A stretch of 64,000 nucleotides of DNA from an uncultured Clostridia bacterium (lineage in GTDB: Bacteria; Bacillota; Clostridia; Oscillospirales; Acutalibacteraceae): positions 124,001-188,000 of the forward strand of contig CALAUI010000019.1 of NCBI GenBank assembly GCA_937892115.1, given 5' to 3'. The first letter of the stretch is position 1; each line of letters begins with the position of its first letter. Shown in pieces: positions 57,417 through 64,000 of the stretch. The position numbers and the translations under genes are program-made. Under the pieces are notes generated by a model. That model had not been told where the DNA came from and ran no database searches. It worked only from the letters and a program-made list of their open reading frames with translations.

Positions 57417-58148
57417 TTAACCGAATAATTTATCAAGCCACGTTATGCACATATCAAACCAGGTCGCACAGTGAGAATTGTATTCAAAATCTTCTTCTCT
57501 TGCGAAAACCGGTCTTTCCGCAGTGGCAAAGCCGTGATATCCCTTCTGATAAATATGCATTTCAAATGGAATACCCTGCTTGTTAAGAGCGGCAGAATAT
57601 TCAATGGAATTCATAATGGGAACACAGTTGTCCTCACTTGATGAAAAAATGAATGCGGGAGGAGTAAGCTCATCCACTTCCTTTTCAAGACTCGGGATGG
57701 GATTGGCAAGAATATCGCCGATGGTATCAAGGATACAGGGATAGCCGAGAATCTGTGCATTGGGTCTTACTCTGCCCATTGTGGCAAGAGCCGCGCAAAG
57801 ATGACCGCCTGCGGAAAAGCCGATTGCACAAATCTTATCGGGGTCAACGTGCCATTCATCCGCATTCTTTCTGATAAGCTCAAGCGCTTCCTCGGCATCG
57901 TTGAGGGGCTTGGGGAAAGCACTTGCTTCATTGAGAGAATAGCGCAGAACGAAAGCGGCATAGCCCTTTGAAAGGAAATCAAGGGCTATCGGCTCTCCCT
58001 CACGGTCGGAGCAAAATTTATATGCTCCGCCGGGAATTACGAGAATGGCTCTCCTCTTTGCCATGTGGGGCATTTCGGGAGACTGCTGAGGAATATAAGC
58101 GGTAAGGGTAACGTTGTCATTGGTAAGATTTAACGTAAATACTTCCAT
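57417..58148 (-). CDS. Alpha/beta hydrolase, acetyl esterase-like
   Basis: The ATG at 58146-58148 follows GAGGTG and is chosen over the ORF start. The 243-residue protein has the GG-A oxyanion segment VIPGGAYKFCSDREGEP and the nucleophile elbow GFSAGGHLCAAL near residue 108. A conserved Asp in SSSEDNCVPI and His in YQKGYHGFATA complete the triad. This is the family of bacterial carbohydrate or lipid esterases related to BD-FAE. It lies 8 bases from the GH38 gene and may remove acetyl groups from the same glycans. Confidence 0.88.
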   Translation of the reverse strand: MEVFTLNLTNDNVTLTAYIPQQSPEMPHMAKRRAILVIPGGAYKFCSDREGEPIALDFLSKGYAAFVLRYSLNEASAFPKPLNDAEEALELIRKNADEWHVDPDKICAIGFSAGGHLCAALATMGRVRPNAQILGYPCILDTIGDILANPIPSLEKEVDELTPPAFIFSSSEDNCVPIMNSIEYSAALNKQGIPFEMHIYQKGYHGFATAERPVFAREEDFEYNSHCATWFDMCITWLDKLFG

Positions 58149-58156
58149 ACCGCACC

Positions 58157-61100
58157 TCAATACGTAACCTTGAAGGTCTTGATTTCAAAGGGTCTGAAAT
58201 CCGCCTTGCTGCCGTTAAGCTCGCTCTGTACTTCTTCAAGCATATTGGTGATTTCAATCTTCTTTGCACCCTCAAAGAATTTAATATCACAATTTGTAAG
58301 CGTACCTTCTGCTTCATACATACGTACGATAAACGCCTTTTCGTTATCTTCGCAGGGCTTGATTGCCTCTACGATAACGTTGGCTGCCTGAGGAATTGCA
58401 AGGGGAAGAATATCATATTCGCCTTCGCTGATAACCGCGGGGATATTCAGCTCATAAGCGGGCCTGATAACGCTCTCGGCACAGAATCCGCCGTTATGGG
58501 GAAGGAATGAATAAACCGTTCTGTGAAGACCGTGGTCACCAGTGAAGTCGGGTCTGAGTCCGCCCTTGTGAAGTGAAAGACGCATCTTGCCGCCTTCAAC
58601 GGAAATGGCGTACTTGCTGTCGTTGAGAATCGATACGCCGTATCTCGTTTCGGAAAGGTCGGTGTATTTATGGTTTACGACCTCAAATTTTGCCTTTTCA
58701 ACGGAATTATTCCTTGTGGTGGGTCTGAGAACGTTGCCGTACTGGATTTCGTAACGGGCAAAGTTTGAAAGAACGTTGGTATCAAATGCGGTCTTGAGGA
58801 AGCGATGGTCATCCTGCCAATCCATAAGGGTATCAAATCTTACCTCTTTTGAATCGGCAAAGCAGATCATATCCTGGGTAACCGTTGATTTCTTTGAAAT
58901 CGAATACTTGCTTCTGATAATCGCGGCAACGCTGCCCAGTGAGATAACCTCTCTCTCAAGGAGAGCGGAGGTATCCTTGAATTTAAGCTCAAGGTCGGCG
59001 TCAACATCCCAGTTATCCCAGTCGGCGGGAAGGTCCTCTGCCATAAGGAAGGTGTTGAGGTTATAGCCCTCACCTTTAACCTGACGGCCCGTTTCCTTAT
59101 CAACGAAGGATGAAATATATCCCTTGTCGTCAAACGTCATATCCGCCTTGGGGCCGGAAAGTGCCTTATCGGTAAGCGTGAATACGCTGTCGGATTTGAT
59201 TTCGCCTTTGACGAGATTCAGCTTAATGCTTGAGAAAGCGGGAACGGTGATTCCGCTGAGAATAAGAACGGATTTGCCGTCAAGATTTACATATCTCTGC
59301 TGTTTGCAATCTGCTGAAGCAACAAGTCCTTCTTCACATTCAATGAAGATGGGATCGTTTCTGTCAAATGAAAGGGTATTTGTGACCGTAATGCACTTGC
59401 CCTCGCCCTTTGTCGCTTCCTTTATCAGCTTCTTCGCGGTTTCCATAAGCTCGCCCGTCTGCTTGAGTGAAAGCTGATGAGCAGAGGGAATGCAGGTACC
59501 GGGAAGAATATCGTGGAACTGGTTGAGAAGCAGGGTTTCATAGAGAGGATGAATATCCTTGTCGGATGCGATTTCGCCCTTCTTTGCGGCATTGGAAACC
59601 GTGAGGATTTCAAGGTCTCTGAGCAGAAGCTCCGATTTTCTGTTATGTCTCTTGATATTGTGCTGATTTGTAAGAGTACCTCTGTGAAGCTCAAGGTAAA
59701 GCTCACCGTTATATGTATCGGGATTCTTTGCTTCCTTCTCGGCTTTCTTCATATAGTCGCCCACAAGCATGTGTTCTGCCTTGGGACAGCCGTTGAAGTC
59801 CTTACATCTGCGTGCCATTTCAATCATTTCGTACTGGGGACCGCCGCCGCCGTCACCGTAGCCGTAGGCAATAAGGCGTGACTTGGTAACGCTCTTCTGC
59901 TTGACGGACATTCCTCTGTCGGAGGGAGTAACGATAGTGTCCATCATACCCTTGGGTGCGGGCCACATATGAGTTCTGTTGAAATGGGTAAATACCTTTG
60001 TGCCGTCAAGTCCCTGCCAATAGAAGGTATCGTACGGGAAGACGTTGGTATCGTTCCAGTCAATCTTGGTCGTGCAGAAATAGTCAACTCCGCAGCCCTT
60101 CATAATCTGGGGGATTGCCGCCGAATAGCCGAAGGTATCGGGAAGCCAGAAGGTATTTGAAGTAAAATCAAAATGCTTTCTTGTAAATCTCTGTCCCCAG
60201 AGGAACTGACGGACCATGGATTCACCCGAAGTGATATTGCAGTCACATTCAACCCATACACCGCCGTTGGGCTCGTATCTGCCCTCTTTGACCTTTTCTT
60301 TGATTCTTTCAAAAAGCTCGGGATAATGGTTGAGGAGCATATTGCCGTGGCAGGCGGAGGACTGAACGAATTTATACTCGGGATACTGCTCCATAAGTGA
60401 AAGAGAATTTGAATAAGTCCTTGCACATTTCTTGATGGTTTCGGTCGATTTCCAGAGCCAGGCGGTATCCATGTGTGAATGACCGATAATTGCCGCAGTG
60501 GGAGCATCGGGACCGTTCTTTACCGCAAGCACTTCCTTGAGGAACGGATGTGCCTCACGGATAGCGGCTCTGAAGGATTCCTCGTCAACGTCCTCGGGTG
60601 AATAATACACTCTCGAATGCACCTCATAAAGAGCGTTGATAAGCTCGCCCTTTCTGAAGGAGCTGTCGGGAAGATTCGCATAAAGCTCATTGACTGCTCT
60701 CAGGTCAAAATAGAAGTCCATAAGCTCATAGTCCTTGAGGCAGATATCAATTCCGCTGTATGTGAAATCGTAGTCAAGCAGAGGATTGTTTTCAAGAGGT
60801 GAGCAGCCCTTGTATGAGTGACCGGAATACACCTCAAAAGCGATCTGAATTTTCTCTCCCGCTTTAACGTTCTTTTTGAGCAAATCGCAGTAATGATTGC
60901 CGTGGCCTGTAAATACTATCTTTGTGGCGAAGGTGCCGAAGGGCTTTCCGTCAACCCACAGCAGAGCTTCGTAGCCCTGGAAATGAGGCATAACGAAAAG
61001 ATCCTTTCCGTCAAGCTCCGCAGGTACCGTATATTCTGTCTTGAACCAGCAGAAGGTTTCCTCTCCGCCCCATTTGCTGCCGACCTCGGCAGGACCGAAC

Positions 61101-61255
61101 TTTGAGTCCTCGGGGATTTCATAAAGGCGGTCAGCGGTTTCGTATTTGACTACGTCACCGATTGAATCAACCTTCTTGAAAAGAAGCGGATCGAGAATCC
61201 GCTGAAATCTGTCAAGCTTTTTGAACATTCTGTCAAGCTGTTTTTCGGTAAGCAT
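58157..61255 (-). CDS. GH38 alpha-mannosidase (large form)
   Basis: This is a 1032-residue GH38 enzyme without a signal peptide. The zinc motif GHSHMDTAWLWK is near residue 262, and the nucleophile Asp sits in FWLPDTFGYSAAIPQIMK near 380. The N-terminal 240 residues form the beta-sandwich/jelly-roll seen in the long bacterial and yeast-type GH38 proteins (for example WVDGKPFGTFATKIV), and the C-terminal half is beta-rich. It should hydrolyse alpha-mannosides released from glycans in the cytoplasm. It is 1 base from the QueG-like gene and lies before an esterase. Confidence 0.94.
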   Translation of the reverse strand: MLTEKQLDRMFKKLDRFQRILDPLLFKKVDSIGDVVKYETADRLYEIPEDSKFGPAEVGSKWGGEETFCWFKTEYTVPAELDGKDLFVMPHFQGYEALLWVDGKPFGTFATKIVFTGHGNHYCDLLKKNVKAGEKIQIAFEVYSGHSYKGCSPLENNPLLDYDFTYSGIDICLKDYELMDFYFDLRAVNELYANLPDSSFRKGELINALYEVHSRVYYSPEDVDEESFRAAIREAHPFLKEVLAVKNGPDAPTAAIIGHSHMDTAWLWKSTETIKKCARTYSNSLSLMEQYPEYKFVQSSACHGNMLLNHYPELFERIKEKVKEGRYEPNGGVWVECDCNITSGESMVRQFLWGQRFTRKHFDFTSNTFWLPDTFGYSAAIPQIMKGCGVDYFCTTKIDWNDTNVFPYDTFYWQGLDGTKVFTHFNRTHMWPAPKGMMDTIVTPSDRGMSVKQKSVTKSRLIAYGYGDGGGGPQYEMIEMARRCKDFNGCPKAEHMLVGDYMKKAEKEAKNPDTYNGELYLELHRGTLTNQHNIKRHNRKSELLLRDLEILTVSNAAKKGEIASDKDIHPLYETLLLNQFHDILPGTCIPSAHQLSLKQTGELMETAKKLIKEATKGEGKCITVTNTLSFDRNDPIFIECEEGLVASADCKQQRYVNLDGKSVLILSGITVPAFSSIKLNLVKGEIKSDSVFTLTDKALSGPKADMTFDDKGYISSFVDKETGRQVKGEGYNLNTFLMAEDLPADWDNWDVDADLELKFKDTSALLEREVISLGSVAAIIRSKYSISKKSTVTQDMICFADSKEVRFDTLMDWQDDHRFLKTAFDTNVLSNFARYEIQYGNVLRPTTRNNSVEKAKFEVVNHKYTDLSETRYGVSILNDSKYAISVEGGKMRLSLHKGGLRPDFTGDHGLHRTVYSFLPHNGGFCAESVIRPAYELNIPAVISEGEYDILPLAIPQAANVIVEAIKPCEDNEKAFIVRMYEAEGTLTNCDIKFFEGAKKIEITNMLEEVQSELNGSKADFRPFEIKTFKVTY

Positions 61256-61930
61256 TTAATTCTTCCTTTCCGGTAATTTATTCAAGGGACAGACGCGCAT
61301 ACATATTCCGCACACGGCGCCTCTGCCTATTTTCTGAAATTCCTTCTTCATATACGTACTGCATTTTTCCGCATTGAAGATTTCTTCACGGGGAATACCG
61401 ACACGGTAATCCTTACCCGTGATTGCACCCGAGGGGCAGGCATCAACGCAGGCGTTACAGCCGCCGCAGGGGCTTTCGGCTATTGCCGTATTATATTCAA
61501 GAGGACAATCGGTAAACAGAGTACCGAGCCGCACAAGACTGCCGTATTCTTTATGGATGAACATGGAGTTTTTGCCGATTGCTCCGAGACCTGCAAGGCA
61601 GGCACCTTTTTTATGGGAATATCTGCCGTGATAATTCCAGCCGTCGTCATTCATACTCTGTGAAGCGGCAACGGTGATATATCCGAAGCCCTTCTTCTGG
61701 AGAAACAGCCCTGCCTGAAGAAGCAAGCGGTCAATGTAGGCATTGACCTGACGGTAATGGTTGAAATAAGTGAGGGTAGGCGCGTTATTTATCTCCCCCA
61801 CGATTTCACGGGAAAGACGAAGAACGATGCTGACACCGTACTGCATGGGACCGTCGTCACATCTGAAAAAGCCGACGTCGCCCGCACCTTCACCGATAAG
61901 ATATTCCTTCAATTCCTCTGTAATACTCAT
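61256..61930 (-). CDS. QueG-like iron-sulfur protein (short form)
   Basis: The 224-residue protein has two 4Fe-4S clusters in the form CGGCNACVDACPSGA and CGICMRVCPLN near the C-terminus, like epoxyqueuosine reductase QueG. It is much shorter than QueG (about 380 residues), and the C-terminal HEAT-repeat domain is missing. The middle matches QueG-type signatures (RYSHKKGACLAGLGAIGKNS). It may be a truncated paralogue or a different reductase that binds a corrinoid. It overlaps prmA by 4 bases and is followed by the GH38 gene. Confidence 0.82.
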   Translation of the reverse strand: MSITEELKEYLIGEGAGDVGFFRCDDGPMQYGVSIVLRLSREIVGEINNAPTLTYFNHYRQVNAYIDRLLLQAGLFLQKKGFGYITVAASQSMNDDGWNYHGRYSHKKGACLAGLGAIGKNSMFIHKEYGSLVRLGTLFTDCPLEYNTAIAESPCGGCNACVDACPSGAITGKDYRVGIPREEIFNAEKCSTYMKKEFQKIGRGAVCGICMRVCPLNKLPERKN

Positions 61931-62853
61931 TTTATCTTTGCCTCAAAGCAGAGCCAGCCGCCGCTTTCGTGACGGGCAATGACCTCAAGTCCGTTTTCCT
62001 CAAAGGCATTCAGCACGTCCTGCTCTCTGGGAAGGATAATGCCCGACGTAATGAAAACGGCATCCTCCTTCATGAACTGCTTCACGTCCTTACAAAGAAT
62101 CATGATAATATCCGCCACTATATTTGCGGCAACAATATCAAATTTACCCGTCACCTTATCGGTGAGTGAGCCCTGAAGCACTTCGTATCTTGTTTCATCA
62201 AAGCCGTTTTTCAGACCGTTTTCCTTTGCGGTCTTGACGGCAAGAGCATCAATGTCAACACCCGTTGCCTTATCAACGCCCAGAAGCAGACCGCATACGG
62301 AGAGTATACCGCTTCCGCATCCTATATCCAGCATGGTCTTGCCCGGATAAGCGTACTTTTCAATGGTTTCAAGGCACTGACGGGTCGTGTCGTGAGAGCC
62401 GGAGCCGAAAGCAAGTCCGGGCTCTATGTCAATTACCACTCTGTCACCTGCATCGTATTCCTCTTCCCAGACGGGATGAATGAGCAGGCGGTCACCTATG
62501 GGCATCGTCTTGAAATATGCCTTCCAGTTATTTTCCCAGTCGGCATTTCTGCATATACTGTCGTCTATTTCGTAACTGATATTTTCCGCTTCAAATCTCT
62601 CTTTAAGGAACGAAATCGCCTCTGCGGGATTTTCCTCGGGAGAAATGTAAACGTGAACTATGCCTTTGGTCCTGTCCTTTGCAAGCAGATCCTCGTCGAT
62701 AAGGTCTATCCTTGCGATTTCCCACGCCTCTTCCTCAAGGGTTCTGTAATCCTCAATGTAGATGCCGTAGGGAACGACCATCTGTGTTATATCCCCCGCC
62801 CTGTCCACGTCATCGGCGGGAACGGTTATTTTTATTTCTGTCCAGTCAGCCAT
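61927..62853 (-). CDS. prmA: Ribosomal protein L11 methyltransferase
   Basis: PrmA trimethylates L11 with SAM. The N-terminal substrate-binding region is followed by the signature DIEPGLAFGSGSHDTTRQCL and the SAM-binding motif MLDIGCGSGILSVCGLLLGV near 174-193. The motif VAANIVADIIMILC is the family's fourth block. The length of 308 residues is normal. It lies 11 bases after the YhaM-like gene, in the same direction. Confidence 0.97.
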   Translation of the reverse strand: MADWTEIKITVPADDVDRAGDITQMVVPYGIYIEDYRTLEEEAWEIARIDLIDEDLLAKDRTKGIVHVYISPEENPAEAISFLKERFEAENISYEIDDSICRNADWENNWKAYFKTMPIGDRLLIHPVWEEEYDAGDRVVIDIEPGLAFGSGSHDTTRQCLETIEKYAYPGKTMLDIGCGSGILSVCGLLLGVDKATGVDIDALAVKTAKENGLKNGFDETRYEVLQGSLTDKVTGKFDIVAANIVADIIMILCKDVKQFMKEDAVFITSGIILPREQDVLNAFEENGLEVIARHESGGWLCFEAKIK

Positions 62854-62864
62854 ATTTACCTCTC

Positions 62865-63827
62865 TCAGATAAGCGTAACGCCGCCCTCTTCGGAACGACC
62901 GTGGTTATAGAGTATTCTGTTATCGAGCGCCCACTGCTTGGGAGTGAAGCTGCCCGGCTCAACATTGAATACGGCAGATGAGAACTCATACATTTTCGCA
63001 TCAAAATCATCCAGCATTGAAAGCACCTGGGCTTCAATGAACATCGGGAACTTTGCGGCACCGTATTCGGGAACGCCGTGATGTGAAATAAGCATATGCT
63101 CAATGAGCATGAGGGTATCCTCGGAGGTGCCTATATCACGACCCATTCTGTCAACCTCAATCGCGCCCATAACGAGATGACCTATGAGGTTGCCCTTGGC
63201 GGTATATTCACCGGGAACACCCGTTTCGGAGGATTCTATCTCCATCACCTTTGCCACGTCGTGAAGGATGACACCGGAGCAGAGGAGCTCGTAATTGACG
63301 TAAGCATAGATATTGCAGACCTGATTTGCAAGCCGTAAAATCGAGAGAGTGTGCATAAGCAGACCTCCCTTTACCGCATGGTGAAGATTCTTTGCGGCAG
63401 GCCAGTAAACCAGCTTTTCTTTGTACTTCTCAAGGATTGCCATTACAAGGCGTTTCAGCTCGTCGTTTCTGAAATCAAAAACGATATTTTCGATTTCCTC
63501 ATACATAAGCTCGCCGGAAAGGCAGGCAGCGGGAACGTAATCGTCTACGTTTACGTTATCCTCGGGAGTTACCTTGCGGATTCTGTCAACACGGAACTGA
63601 ATAGTATCGTTAAAGGGATTCATCTGACCCCTTACCTTAACGAAGTCGTATTTTTCAAAGTGATTACCCGGGGTTTCCTTGTAATCCCAGAGCTTTGCCA
63701 CTATTTCGCCGTCATTATCCTCCAGCACCATATCAAGGTAGGTGGAGCCCTTGGCGGTCATCTTTTTTTCCACGGATTTTATCAGGCAGAAGCCCTCAAG
63801 AAAATCGGCTTTGGGTGTAAAATTCAT
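62865..63827 (-). CDS. YhaM-like 3'-5' exoribonuclease (OB-fold plus HD domain)
   Basis: The protein begins with an OB-fold (about 1-95) with a block FLEGFCLIKSVEKKMTAKGS, and continues with an HD domain: HHAVKGGLLMHTLSILRLA near 150 and VILHDVAKVMEI near 193. This is the layout of B. subtilis YhaM and S. aureus Cbf1, which trim RNA ends and prefer single-stranded substrates. The length of 320 residues is right. GGAGG lies 7 bases before the ATG. Confidence 0.92.
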   Translation of the reverse strand: MNFTPKADFLEGFCLIKSVEKKMTAKGSTYLDMVLEDNDGEIVAKLWDYKETPGNHFEKYDFVKVRGQMNPFNDTIQFRVDRIRKVTPEDNVNVDDYVPAACLSGELMYEEIENIVFDFRNDELKRLVMAILEKYKEKLVYWPAAKNLHHAVKGGLLMHTLSILRLANQVCNIYAYVNYELLCSGVILHDVAKVMEIESSETGVPGEYTAKGNLIGHLVMGAIEVDRMGRDIGTSEDTLMLIEHMLISHHGVPEYGAAKFPMFIEAQVLSMLDDFDAKMYEFSSAVFNVEPGSFTPKQWALDNRILYNHGRSEEGGVTLI

Positions 63828-63839
63828 TATTTGCCTCCG

Positions 63840-64000
63840 TTATACAGCGTATTTCTCCGAATATGCGGCATATTCTCTCTCATATTCTTCACTGTCCGCA
63901 AGAGCACGGACGGATTCGTGAAGATTCATACTATGATTTGCAACGTCAATTACCGTACCCGCAACATTGGAGCAATGGTCTGAGGTACGCTCAAAATTGG
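63840..64000 (-). CDS. PhoU-like C-terminus, probably of a Na/Pi cotransporter (partial)
   Basis: The window ends inside this gene. The last 53 residues read NFERTSDHCSNVAGTVID and VANHSMNLHESVRALADSEE, closing EYAAYSEKYAV before TAA 63840-63842. The ERxSDHCSNIA motif is typical of the PhoU-like domain at the end of Na/phosphate cotransporters in Firmicutes, and also of free PhoU. The rest lies beyond 64000. It is 12 bases upstream of the YhaM-like gene, so the two may be in one operon. Confidence 0.75.
   Translation of the reverse strand, partial: NFERTSDHCSNVAGTVIDVANHSMNLHESVRALADSEEYEREYAAYSEKYAV

Overview
The window looks like the chromosome of a low-to-mid GC anaerobic Firmicute of class Clostridia, most like the gut Ruminococcaceae/Oscillospiraceae. 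This rests on the class II Firmicute-type GalT, a T-box leader upstream of cysE-cysS, a C-terminal type I dockerin on a giant exported protein, DnaD/DnaI-type replication proteins, DUF5685 and DUF5054 proteins, and a gene order typical of Clostridia. No phage, insertion sequence or CRISPR array was seen. The organism assignment is inference.

Layout. 1-3.5 kb: tail of the division/cell-wall cluster (ftsW/spoVE end, murG, ftsQ, ftsZ; no ftsA between ftsQ and ftsZ). 3.5-3.8 kb: tRNA-His and tRNA-Gln. 3.8-9.8 kb: a lipoprotein and a 1777-residue exported dockerin protein. 9.8-10.7 kb: a gene-free stretch with an 82-bp direct repeat and strong hairpins. 10.7-16.6 kb, minus strand: housekeeping genes recA, recX, rimO, pgsA, then a Cys-type T-box, cysE and cysS. 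16.8-21.5 kb, plus strand: rpmB, a DnaD-like gene, a DnaI-like helicase loader and tex. 21.5-28.2 kb: zinc-ribbon and membrane proteins, a GH39-like exported glycosidase, a CAP-domain protein, a flavin reductase and a lipoprotein.

28.3-37.4 kb is a glycan-use region. A transporter, an unknown 595-residue protein and a GH38 alpha-mannosidase lie on the plus strand. They converge on a minus-strand operon of a GH109-like NAD enzyme, a BadF-type sugar kinase and a GH4 glycosidase. Together these would import and dismantle mannose- and N-acetylhexosamine-containing glycans, as in host or yeast glycoproteins. 37.5-39.5 kb holds a small cysteine-rich operon: a DUF5685 protein with isoprenoid-synthase-like acidic motifs, a J-domain-like protein lacking HPD, and a membrane protein. 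39.6-51.2 kb is accessory: an Ntn-hydrolase lipoprotein with DUF896, an exported protein, a MATE exporter, a GH25 lysozyme, a DUF5054 GH38-like enzyme, a TrmH methyltransferase, a DUF4097 pair, a GNAT-like acyltransferase and a membrane-anchored XRE regulator.

51.3-54.7 kb: galT, a DEDD exonuclease and rfbB. 54.9-56.1 kb: a zinc-finger/coiled-coil protein. 56.3-64 kb: a minus-strand series with the end of a Na/Pi cotransporter, a YhaM-like exonuclease, prmA, a QueG-like ferredoxin-type protein, a large GH38 mannosidase, an esterase and an NAD-dependent epimerase. The strongest candidates for something undescribed are the DUF5685/J-like operon, the shared amphipathic tails on exported proteins, and the duplicated hairpin element after cysS.
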